Assembly (NCBI GenBank): GCA_964544055.1
Contig: CAZJAA010000011.1
Coordinates: forward strand, 1 to 64,000
Origin: SIG299 sp964544055
Lineage (GTDB): Bacteria; Bacillota; Clostridia; Lachnospirales; Lachnospiraceae
Reading direction: 5' to 3'
Length of the DNA: 64,000 nt
Shown: positions 23,893-30,666 of the stretch, piece after piece
Position numbering within the stretch: the stretch's first letter is position 1
Layout: each line of letters starts with the position of its first letter
The notes under the pieces: model-generated
What the model saw: only the letters and a program-made list of their open reading frames with translations
What the model was told of the DNA's origin: nothing
Database searches by the model: none
Program-made: the position numbers and the translations under genes

Positions 23893-24075
23893 CTACTCGC
23901 CGCCTTCGTATGCTTCGCCAGTAATCTCTTCATACTCTTCCGCAGTGATGCCCTTGCCTGCCTTTTTTTCATTCAAAGCCACCCATCCTGCAAGCGTTTC
24001 CTTTGTGATGTACTCCGCTTCGTACTTCGCCTTCAAGGTCTCATACTTCTTGCTGTGTGTTGTTGTCTCTGCCAT
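23893..24075 (-). CDS. XkdX-like small tail-region protein
   Basis: 60 residues. The C-terminal half KGITAEEYEEITGEAYEGGE matches the XkdX pattern (ITAEEYKEITGE), and the middle YEAEYITKETLAGWV fits its helical half. XkdX-like genes sit after tail fibre genes in many Firmicute phages. It overlaps the last bases of the reverse-transcriptase frame. Confidence 0.75.
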   Translation of the reverse strand: MAETTTHSKKYETLKAKYEAEYITKETLAGWVALNEKKAGKGITAEEYEEITGEAYEGGE

Positions 24076-25522
24076 CTCTTACACCTCCACCATCTCTGCC
24101 AGCAATTCCTGCTGTAATTCGATTGCAGACAGCGTCTGCATAATCATTTTTGTGGCAGGGCTTTCCAGCTCTGCCTGAAGCTGCTGATACTCTTCCTTCG
24201 TCATCTGACGCTCCTGATATTCGAAGTATTCCTGCGCTTCCTCCTGCTCCGTTGCTTCCTTCGTCACCTTCTTGATGTTCTTTCTCTGGTAGACTGTGGT
24301 CGGGCTGGATGTCGTGTCGCACTCCGCAGGCTCTGTCATGCTCTGTGCTGTGTACCAATCTTTCATAGCTTTTCTGCTCCTTTCTGCTGTGCTTGCTTAC
24401 TATGCGCTTCAGCGTCCTGATGCTCACATATGGCTTGATGTACTCTTCGAAGTAGTTGTATGTGTCCGTGTGGTCATACCATCCCATATATGACAGCATC
24501 GCCGCTGCGTCATACCAAGTGATTTTATCTTTCTTTCCAATCCTGTGCGCCTTCCTTGTGCTGCGCTTCAGGATGCTCTTGCGCATCGTTGTCCGATTGT
24601 AATGGAATACGAAGCCCATGAAGTCCAGTGCGCGACCTCTGGTCTTGCCTGTCTGCCTGTCAACATATTCGAATCTGAACACTTGCCAGTTGCTCTTCAG
24701 GTGCTGATGCAGCTCTGTTGCCAGATATCCTTCCATCCACTCTCGAAGCCGATGCAGCTTCTTCTTGTTTCTGCCGAATACCACGATATCATCCGCATAT
24801 CGAATGTAGTGGTCTATGCCGAATTCTTCCTTCACATCTTCCATCACAACATGGTCGAATCGTTTGAAATTCAGTTGCGTAAACCATTGCGAAGTTATGA
24901 ATCCAAGTGGCAGCCCTGAAAGTCTCTCGATATCCTCCCAGTCTTCAATGTCGTCAGGTCGCTCTTCTGACTTCAGCACAGCTTCCGCTTCCAGTACCTT
25001 GTAGCACAAGCGCAGAAATCTGTCGTCTTTGATGACATGCGCCAGCTTCGCTTCAATCACCTCGACATCCTCTGTGTCGAAGCAATGTCTGACATCCACC
25101 TTCAGAATGTAGAATTTCTTTCCTTTGTAGCCTTTTATCCACTTTTCAATCGTTTTCTTTCCGCTGTGCGTTCCCTTGTTCGGAATACTTCCCAGCGCAT
25201 TCTCATACAGTCCGCGCAGTATAATCGGCTGTATTTTGCGCACGATGCAATGATGCACCACTTGCTCATATTTATAATCAGGTTTGATGATTTCCCTGAC
25301 CTTGCCGCAATTATGCTCGTTTATTTTACATTTGCGATGTGATGGCGGCTCGAATTTCTCTTCTATCAGGATTTGCTGAAGTGTCTTCACATGCTCTTCA
25401 AGGTCTTCCAATACTTCGGCGACTTCTTCTCTGGTTGTCTTGCGCTTCGCTGCTGTCAGGAAGCTCTCCCTGATATAGTCCTTCGTCACCACATCCTCAA
25501 ATAGATGCTTGTATGTCTTCAT
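24041..25522 (-). CDS. Diversity-generating retroelement reverse transcriptase
   Basis: Starts MKTYKHLFEDVV, the usual opening of DGR reverse transcriptases (an upstream GTG at 25540 would add six residues). Motifs, counted from that GTG: RT1-3 region with IPNKGTHSGKK, KVDVRHCFDT, the DGR signature GLPLGFITSQWF (GxxxSQ, 213-218) in motif 4, and YIRYADDIVVFG with YADD at 248-251. The thumb ends near EEYIKPYVSIRTLKRIVSKH (~385). From about residue 391 the frame runs over the complete tail gene 24079-24366 in another phase for 108 codons; those residues have odd Gly/Arg/Ala-rich composition and are probably not native. It makes mutagenic cDNA from the template repeat. No Avd gene is visible nearby. 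Confidence 0.9.
   Translation of the reverse strand: MKTYKHLFEDVVTKDYIRESFLTAAKRKTTREEVAEVLEDLEEHVKTLQQILIEEKFEPPSHRKCKINEHNCGKVREIIKPDYKYEQVVHHCIVRKIQPIILRGLYENALGSIPNKGTHSGKKTIEKWIKGYKGKKFYILKVDVRHCFDTEDVEVIEAKLAHVIKDDRFLRLCYKVLEAEAVLKSEERPDDIEDWEDIERLSGLPLGFITSQWFTQLNFKRFDHVVMEDVKEEFGIDHYIRYADDIVVFGRNKKKLHRLREWMEGYLATELHQHLKSNWQVFRFEYVDRQTGKTRGRALDFMGFVFHYNRTTMRKSILKRSTRKAHRIGKKDKITWYDAAAMLSYMGWYDHTDTYNYFEEYIKPYVSIRTLKRIVSKHSRKEQKSYERLVHSTEHDRACGVRHDIQPDHSLPEKEHQEGDEGSNGAGGSAGILRISGASDDEGRVSAASGRAGKPCHKNDYADAVCNRITAGIAGRDGGGVRDGRDNNTQQEV
24079..24366 (-). CDS. Tail-region protein overlapped by the reverse-transcriptase frame
   Basis: 95 residues, MKDWYTAQSMTEPAECDTTS at the start, then charged helices (EEAQEYFEYQERQMTKEEYQ). 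Proteins beginning with a WYTAQ-like motif are typical between tail fibre and XkdX in Lachnospiraceae phages. AAAGGAG lies ten bases before the ATG. The whole gene is contained in the open frame of the reverse transcriptase in another reading frame; composition and synteny favour this frame as the coding one. Confidence 0.7.
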   Translation of the reverse strand: MKDWYTAQSMTEPAECDTTSSPTTVYQRKNIKKVTKEATEQEEAQEYFEYQERQMTKEEYQQLQAELESPATKMIMQTLSAIELQQELLAEMVEV

Positions 25523-25540
25523 AAGGTTCTTTCTTATCAC

Positions 25541-25651
25541 CTACTGCATTTTCATGGCATCTCTGCCCTACTAACACAGCCCTTCATCGGTTTTACTTTT
25601 GCCAAGTGGCAAGGAATATGGTGTGCATTCGGTTGACACACCATAATTGAT
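25541..25651 (-). ncRNA. Structured spacer between template repeat and reverse transcriptase
   Basis: 111 bases without a gene. It contains two perfect hairpins: TTGCCA-AG-TGGCAA (25599-25612) and a 9-bp stem TATGGTGTG / CACACCATA (25617-25645). In the Bordetella DGR the RNA between template and reverse transcriptase is needed for cDNA priming; this position and structure fit such a role (inference). Confidence 0.45.
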
Positions 25652-25761
25652 AAGAATGAGAAGCCCCGATGTTCCAGTTCGCATTCGAAGCGGTGTTGTT
25701 CAAATTCACATAAGACGCACCGCAGTTCGCGCCATTGTTGCAATTACCACCGACAAGGGCG
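25652..25761 (-). repeat. DGR template repeat (TR)
   Basis: 110 bases aligned without gaps to 25893-26002. There are 17 mismatches, all at positions that are adenine on the coding (minus) strand of the template: 17 of 24 adenines changed, 0 of 86 other bases. In the coding frame the template carries AAC/AAT codons (GGNCNNGANCGAS, LNNTASNANW), which adenine mutation turns into many residues but never stops. An overlapping open frame here is the template itself and not a gene. Confidence 0.95.
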
Positions 25762-25837
25762 CAAAACGCGCAGAACAGAAGCAGGGCGCACACCATATCC
25801 CTATATATTCACATTTTCCTGATTGCTACTTCATAAT

Positions 25838-25879
25838 GGGGGATAACTCCCCCAATCCCCCTGCGCAGCTTATGCTGCG
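25838..25879 (-). repeat. Two tetraloop hairpins just behind the variable repeat
   Basis: CGCAGC-ATAA-GCTGCG (25864-25879, containing the stop codon of the variable gene) lies 13 bases past the variable repeat. GGGGGA-GTTA-TCCCCC follows at 25838-25853. DGR target sites are known to carry a short-stem, four-base-loop cruciform directly downstream of the variable repeat that promotes retrohoming. Confidence 0.55.
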
Positions 25880-27135
25880 GAAGGCTGTTCGCAAGAAAGA
25901 GAAGCCCCGACGTACCAGCACGCACGCGAAGCGGCGCTGCTCAAACTCACACAAGACGCACCGCAGTACGCGCCATAGGAGCAATCACCACCGACAAGGG
26001 CGATTGCGACAATCTCCAAGTTTATCCAGTAGTAGTCACATGTGTATGTGCTGCTGCTTCCACCGACCGTCTTCGGGAATCTCCCCCACTGCGTCATGTA
26101 GTGGTCTTTCTGCCATCCTCCTGTTTTTGCTGCATCAATGCCAGTGTCAATGAAATCTGCACCTGTCAAGTTGTATGGCGGTGACATCTTCACCTTGATT
26201 CTGCCCTTGTCGCAGATATAGCCTGCCACTCTATCCCAGCGATTGCCCCAGTATTTCTCCATATGGAACACTTTGACTTCATGTGTTGTGTCGCTATATC
26301 CGAAAAACTGTCCTTTGTCGTCCAGTGTTCCTGTGTTAAGGTGTCCGTAGTTCACAGATGCGTCTTCCACATATCCTGTAGTCTGCCCCTGTCCGAATAC
26401 CGCCTGTGTGTTATCGCTCTTGCCGATGATAGTCAAAAGGCAGTTGACAAGATTTCTTCTGCTCCACGGAATGATTGTCCAGATGCTTCCGTTTGCAGCT
26501 GCTCTGTTGAATTCTGTGGATGCGCTTGTGTTGTACATCAGCACCTTTCCAGATAGGCTACGCAGCTTCGCTCCATCGTAGCTACCGCCATAGATAGGCA
26601 TGTACATCACATCTGCGATGCTTCCATCAGCTCTCTTGAATGCTTCTGCCTGATAGCTGGAATCGACCTGTGTGTCGGACACGATGATGTATTCATAGTT
26701 GCCGACCTCATACTGGCATAACCATGTCAAAGGGAATGCCGACATCGCATTCAATTCTGTGGATGCGTCCGTGATGTCCGATGCTGTTCCATCCTCCTTT
26801 AAACTGTAATCATTCGGATTCAGCTTGTATGCTTCCGTGCCATCTTTATTCAGCATGGCAGGATAGTTGCCAGCAACGAAGAAGAGTTTTGCCATGTCGC
26901 CATAGTCAAACATTTCTTCGGAATAATTCATCTTAGCTGGATTCAATCCGACTGCGTCATACAGATATGTCACCCTTGTGGATGGATTGCTGTCTGCTTT
27001 GTTGATTTTTACTCCGTATCTTTTGATATTGCTGAATTTCCCTTCTGCATCCTGAAGCGCAGCAAGGATTCCTGTGGTGTCCGCTTTGATAGCGTCCTGT
27101 GTTTCTTTATCAGCCACATATATTCTGTCGCCCAT
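25870..27135 (-). CDS. DGR-diversified tail-tip / receptor-binding protein
   Basis: 421 residues. Begins MGDRIYVADKETQDAIKADT; the middle resembles tail-fibre tip proteins (LYDAVGLNPAKMNYSEEMFD). The C-terminal domain resembles the C-type-lectin/formylglycine-enzyme-like fold used by DGR targets (WGNRWDRVAGYICDKGRI, TCDYYWINLEIVAIALVGG). The last ~40 codons are the variable repeat: GGDCSYGAYCGASCVSLSS against GGNCNNGANCGASYVNLNN in the template. The varied residues would lie on the binding face and change host recognition. It lies at the distal end of the tail operon and starts one base from the Mtd_N-like gene. Confidence 0.9.
   Translation of the reverse strand: MGDRIYVADKETQDAIKADTTGILAALQDAEGKFSNIKRYGVKINKADSNPSTRVTYLYDAVGLNPAKMNYSEEMFDYGDMAKLFFVAGNYPAMLNKDGTEAYKLNPNDYSLKEDGTASDITDASTELNAMSAFPLTWLCQYEVGNYEYIIVSDTQVDSSYQAEAFKRADGSIADVMYMPIYGGSYDGAKLRSLSGKVLMYNTSASTEFNRAAANGSIWTIIPWSRRNLVNCLLTIIGKSDNTQAVFGQGQTTGYVEDASVNYGHLNTGTLDDKGQFFGYSDTTHEVKVFHMEKYWGNRWDRVAGYICDKGRIKVKMSPPYNLTGADFIDTGIDAAKTGGWQKDHYMTQWGRFPKTVGGSSSTYTCDYYWINLEIVAIALVGGDCSYGAYCGASCVSLSSAASRACWYVGASLSCEQPSAA
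25893..26002 (-). repeat. DGR variable repeat (VR)
   Basis: The 3' end of the 25870-27135 gene, 110 bases matching the template except at template adenines. The first and last ten or so bases are nearly unchanged, giving the anchors for cDNA homing. Identity stops sharply after GACAAGGGCG. Confidence 0.95.
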
Positions 27136-27551
27136 TATCCTTCAACCTCCTGCAAATAGATTTTTCCTGCATCAATTCCGATGCTGTACACTGTGCCTGT
27201 GGTATCGTCAGCCATCGAATTGATTCCTGCTGCGATGTTCTGACACGCTTCCGCTGCTCCCTGTGCTGCTGTGGTCGCTGCGTTTGCCTTCTCCGCAGCT
27301 GTATTCGCTGCCGATGCTGCTGACTGCATATTGCCTGCGAAGTTGTTCACTGTGTTCGCAAGGTCTTGAAGCTCTTTCACATCCATGACTTTCGGAAGCT
27401 CCATGAATTTGTGTTCGCCATCACCGATTCGAAGAATCAATGTGCCTTCGGCTGTTTCTTCCACACCCCATTCATTGACTTCCAGAATGCGCTCTGACGC
27501 TTTCCATTGTGCAGTCGTTCCCTTTTTGGGCTTGATTGTGCTTGTCGCCAT
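27135..27551 (-). CDS. Baseplate protein with Mtd-N-like attachment domain
   Basis: 138 residues. The N-terminal GTTAQWKASERILEVNEWGV and LRIGDGEHKFMELP match the small domain found at the start of major-tropism-determinant and many fibre proteins. A coiled coil rich in Ala/Asn (SAASAANTAAEKANAATTAA) follows, then a C-terminal GTVYSIGIDAGKIYLQEVEG. It probably connects the variable protein to the tail tip. It shares the last motif with the Tal-like protein. Confidence 0.7.
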   Translation of the reverse strand: MATSTIKPKKGTTAQWKASERILEVNEWGVEETAEGTLILRIGDGEHKFMELPKVMDVKELQDLANTVNNFAGNMQSAASAANTAAEKANAATTAAQGAAEACQNIAAGINSMADDTTGTVYSIGIDAGKIYLQEVEG

Positions 27552-27569
27552 ACGACTTCCTCCTTCCTG

Positions 27570-28430
27570 TTATGGTGTGCCGCAGTCGATGCTGATTTCT
27601 TCTGTCGTGAATGGTGTGCCACCATCGCACGCAAGCACATCCACACTGTCGGGACTTCCTCCGTCCACTGTGTATGCAATTCCTGTCTTCAGCTCCTTCA
27701 TCTGCTGATATATTTCTTCCAGCTGCTCTTGTGTACGATACAACTCTTCAGCATGGTCTGCTGCCACCTCTGCCTTCTCCGCAGCTGTATTCGCTGCCGA
27801 TGCTGCCTTCTGTGCGTCTGATGTGGCTGTCTGCATCCTGACAAGCTGCTGCTGTCTGGTCTGCTCTGCTGCCACTCTTTCCTTCTCGTTCTTGATGCGC
27901 TGCTCCTCCGCAGCGATTCTGTCTGCTTCTGCCAATGTTCTCGCAGCTTCAACCACCTTGAATGCAGCTTCAGTGTTCAGCACTTGCTGTCTGGTTGCCA
28001 TCATTCTGTCGATGTATTCCTGAATCCTGTTGTCCAGCACTGTCATCTCATTGCATGACAGGATGGCATCTTCATTCCTCATGCTCTGTTCGATTTCAAT
28101 GGTGAATGCCGCTGAAGACAGAATCTTCTCGCCTGATGCGCTTCGCATCTCGATGTCGCAGTATGCAGTGCCTGCTGCTGCCAGTGCCTGATTCGTTAGC
28201 TGAATCATGACGCGATTCTCTTCTTTTGCGCATTCGTTGTAGCAGAATTTTCCGTCTGGCTTTTTGATGTTCGCAATCAGCGTCACATCATCTGGTATCT
28301 GGAATTCGTTTCCGTTGTTCATCAGCTGCACACGAAGGTATCTTGTCGCCTTGTCGCCCTGCTTTGCAGATGCAAGGTACAGCTGCATCTCGCCATACAA
28401 GTCAATCTGTATGTCAGTTATCATCTGCAT
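27570..28430 (-). CDS. BppU-type baseplate upper protein
   Basis: 286 residues (ATG at 28428-28430; an ATG two codons later is equally possible). The N-terminal ~115 residues match the BppU N-domain that docks on Dit/Tal (DLYGEMQLYLASAKQGDKAT, PDDVTLIANIKKPDGKF). A long Ala/Glu/Gln coiled coil (AEADRIAAEEQRIKNEKERV) leads to a short C-terminal beta domain with repeated DGGSP / CDGGTP. It lies between the Tal-like and Mtd-N-like genes. Confidence 0.8.
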   Translation of the reverse strand: MQMITDIQIDLYGEMQLYLASAKQGDKATRYLRVQLMNNGNEFQIPDDVTLIANIKKPDGKFCYNECAKEENRVMIQLTNQALAAAGTAYCDIEMRSASGEKILSSAAFTIEIEQSMRNEDAILSCNEMTVLDNRIQEYIDRMMATRQQVLNTEAAFKVVEAARTLAEADRIAAEEQRIKNEKERVAAEQTRQQQLVRMQTATSDAQKAASAANTAAEKAEVAADHAEELYRTQEQLEEIYQQMKELKTGIAYTVDGGSPDSVDVLACDGGTPFTTEEISIDCGTP

Positions 28431-28433
28431 GTT

Positions 28434-29945
28434 TTATCCCTCCAATCTTTCAAAGTACATCCCTTTTGCGTCAATTCCCATTCGCCAGACTGTTCCCGAA
28501 TCATCTGTGATGTCGTTCTTTGTCTCTTCCAGCTGTTGCAGCTGCGATTCCATCTCTGTCAGCTGTTCTGCTGTGTCCAGCTCATGTGCCGCCAGCTCCT
28601 GCTGAAGTGTCTGGTCGGCTGTTTTCATTTGCTCCGTTGTTGCATATGTCTGGCTGACTTGCTGAAGCACATCCTTCTTCGCTGCTGTGATTTCATCTGA
28701 TGTCTTCGTGCCTGTCCAGTAGCTTTCCAGTTGCTTGTCAATATATGACTGCGTTTCCTTTGCCGCAGCTGTCGCAGCTTCTGATGCCAGCGTTGATGCG
28801 TCTTCCTTTGCCACATATCCATCAGATACATCCTTCATGATTTCCGTCTTCATTCCTGCGATTTCAAGCTGGATTTCGTCCGATGTGATATCTGATTCAT
28901 TTTCCACTTGCTGCGTTGTGTTCGCCGCAGCCGTCGCTGTTGCTTCAGCCACAGCTTCATTCACAACTTCCTGCTGCACATCCGCGAAGGTCTTCTTTGT
29001 TGATGACAGCTGGCATGTGTTATTCTGCGGATTTTCAGGATATTCCTTGATTTGCGTGATGCGCATTTTTTGCTTGATGCCATTTGTCTTCGATATCAGG
29101 AAGACTGTGTCGCCCAGTCCATATGCCAGAATGTCTCTGTATTCTTCCGATGCTGATGCAAGGTCGATGATGTCCGCTTCATATGTCATGGAAGGTCGGC
29201 ATATTTCAGCCAGCTTCAGCACCGCATCTTCGTACAGTGATTCTGGCTTCGTGTATCTTTCATCCTTCCATACCTTCAGCAGCTTCTTTGTGCTGTATGA
29301 ATAATTCTCCACATAGTCCTTGCCATCGACACTGATTGTCAGTCCATTCTTTCCGACTGGCTTCAGCTGTGTGAAGAAGTCATTCGTCTTGATGCTGTAT
29401 TCTGGCGGCTTGCGCAGATTGACAGCTTCCATGAAATACACACCCTTGTCGCTTCCGATGTGTTCATGAATGTCGATGACCTTCGTCCTTGTGTGGTATT
29501 CGATTTCAACTTTGTATGTATCTATGCACTGGCTGATGATATCCAGCGCAGTGCAGACATTGTCCTTCCTGATTGTCCTCTTCTTCGTGATATTGCATAT
29601 TCCAACAGTCCAGCCTGTTCCCAGCAGTGCCGATTCCAGACAGCTTCTGATTGTCTGCTCCACTTTCTCGAAAGAATTGTACTGTTTGCCTTCCAGCTCT
29701 TCCAGATTCAGTGTCGCCACATACTTCATCCACTTCTTCGATGCGGACACTTCTTTCAGGACGAATTCGTCTTCTTTGGTCACGATGTAGCACTCATTCT
29801 GAAGATGCTTCCTCATGACACCATTTTTCGGATATTTGAAAGACAACTCCTTGTCGCCTGTCTCTAATGTCTTTTTGATTGCCAGCTCTGTGTAGCCTTT
29901 AAGCAAGCACAGCCTGATTCTTTCCTGCGAAAATACCTGAATCAT
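28434..29945 (-). CDS. Tail-associated (Tal-like) baseplate protein
   Basis: 503 residues. The N-terminal ~370 residues fit the prophage tail endopeptidase / gp27-like fold at the tail tip (RIRLCLLKGYTELAIKKTLE, YFMEAVNLRKPPEYSIKTND, LGDTVFLISKTNGIKQKMRI). The rest is a coiled coil (NEAVAEATATAAANTTQQVE) ending in DDSGTVWRMGIDAKGMYFER. It follows Dit and precedes BppU, the usual siphovirus order. No muralytic domain is visible. Confidence 0.8.
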   Translation of the reverse strand: MIQVFSQERIRLCLLKGYTELAIKKTLETGDKELSFKYPKNGVMRKHLQNECYIVTKEDEFVLKEVSASKKWMKYVATLNLEELEGKQYNSFEKVEQTIRSCLESALLGTGWTVGICNITKKRTIRKDNVCTALDIISQCIDTYKVEIEYHTRTKVIDIHEHIGSDKGVYFMEAVNLRKPPEYSIKTNDFFTQLKPVGKNGLTISVDGKDYVENYSYSTKKLLKVWKDERYTKPESLYEDAVLKLAEICRPSMTYEADIIDLASASEEYRDILAYGLGDTVFLISKTNGIKQKMRITQIKEYPENPQNNTCQLSSTKKTFADVQQEVVNEAVAEATATAAANTTQQVENESDITSDEIQLEIAGMKTEIMKDVSDGYVAKEDASTLASEAATAAAKETQSYIDKQLESYWTGTKTSDEITAAKKDVLQQVSQTYATTEQMKTADQTLQQELAAHELDTAEQLTEMESQLQQLEETKNDITDDSGTVWRMGIDAKGMYFERLEG

Positions 29946-29957
29946 GCTCTGTCCTCC

Positions 29958-30659
29958 TTATAACCACATGGGGCTGTAATGTATCGTTACAGTGCATTTG
30001 CTGCTCGAAAAGGCGATGCTGTTGACTGCCTTCTTCTTCAGCACAGGAAATTCCCACATGTCACAGTCTGCGAATTTGTTCGCGCCTTCCTCTGTGACTG
30101 TTCCTTTCCTTGCATCAATGACGATAGTCTTGTCTTTCGTCAGGTTTGTCAGGATGATGTCATCGCTTCCGAATCCATTGATGACCAGCTCCTGAAGGTC
30201 TGTCTGCGGAAGGACTTCGATGACAGCTGGTGTGTCTCTCGTTCCAAGTGTTGTGAATTTCGCTTCTGTGACACCCTTGTACACATTTGACACTTCTGCA
30301 TCCGTCATATAGCCATTGAATTGCACTGTCAGGATGTATCTGTCAGGCTGCTTCGTTTTTTCGATGCTGTCCGACTTTATATCCCCGATGTATGTGCCTT
30401 TGTAGCCATCCAGCTGAATGCTGCTGCGCTCTGTCAGCAATGACAGGAATTCGGACACTTTTCTCATGATGTCGCTTCGTCCGCTTCCTCTGAATAAGAT
30501 TGTGACCTTCAGTGTGCCATACTGGACTTCTGTGTCGAATTCATGCGGTGTCGCAGCTCCTTCCAGCCATTCTGCATTCAGTTGGATTGCAGGCGGCTGA
30601 AGGTCAACCTTCAGCTGCTTTGCATTGTATTTCCTGATATCAATACCATTCACTATCAT
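29958..30659 (-). CDS. Distal tail protein (Dit)
   Basis: 233 residues from the ATG at 30657-30659, preceded by AGGAGG in the end of the tape measure gene; a longer frame exists upstream but overlaps it. MIVNGIDIRKYNAKQLKVDL and GYKGTYIGDIKSDSIEKTKQ fit Dit, which forms the hexameric hub between tail tube and tip. C-terminal galectin-like half: SIAFSSSKCTVTIHYSPMWL. Confidence 0.8.
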   Translation of the reverse strand: MIVNGIDIRKYNAKQLKVDLQPPAIQLNAEWLEGAATPHEFDTEVQYGTLKVTILFRGSGRSDIMRKVSEFLSLLTERSSIQLDGYKGTYIGDIKSDSIEKTKQPDRYILTVQFNGYMTDAEVSNVYKGVTEAKFTTLGTRDTPAVIEVLPQTDLQELVINGFGSDDIILTNLTKDKTIVIDARKGTVTEEGANKFADCDMWEFPVLKKKAVNSIAFSSSKCTVTIHYSPMWL

Positions 30660-30666
30660 TGACCTT

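Noticed and set aside
25593..25796. 67-codon frame rich in Asn
   Set aside because: This is the DGR template repeat read in the variable gene's frame; the Asn codons are mutation targets. No ribosome site.
24041..27135. An Avd accessory gene for the DGR
   Set aside because: No four-helix Avd-like frame was found between the variable gene and the lysis genes; it may be absent or too diverged to see by eye.
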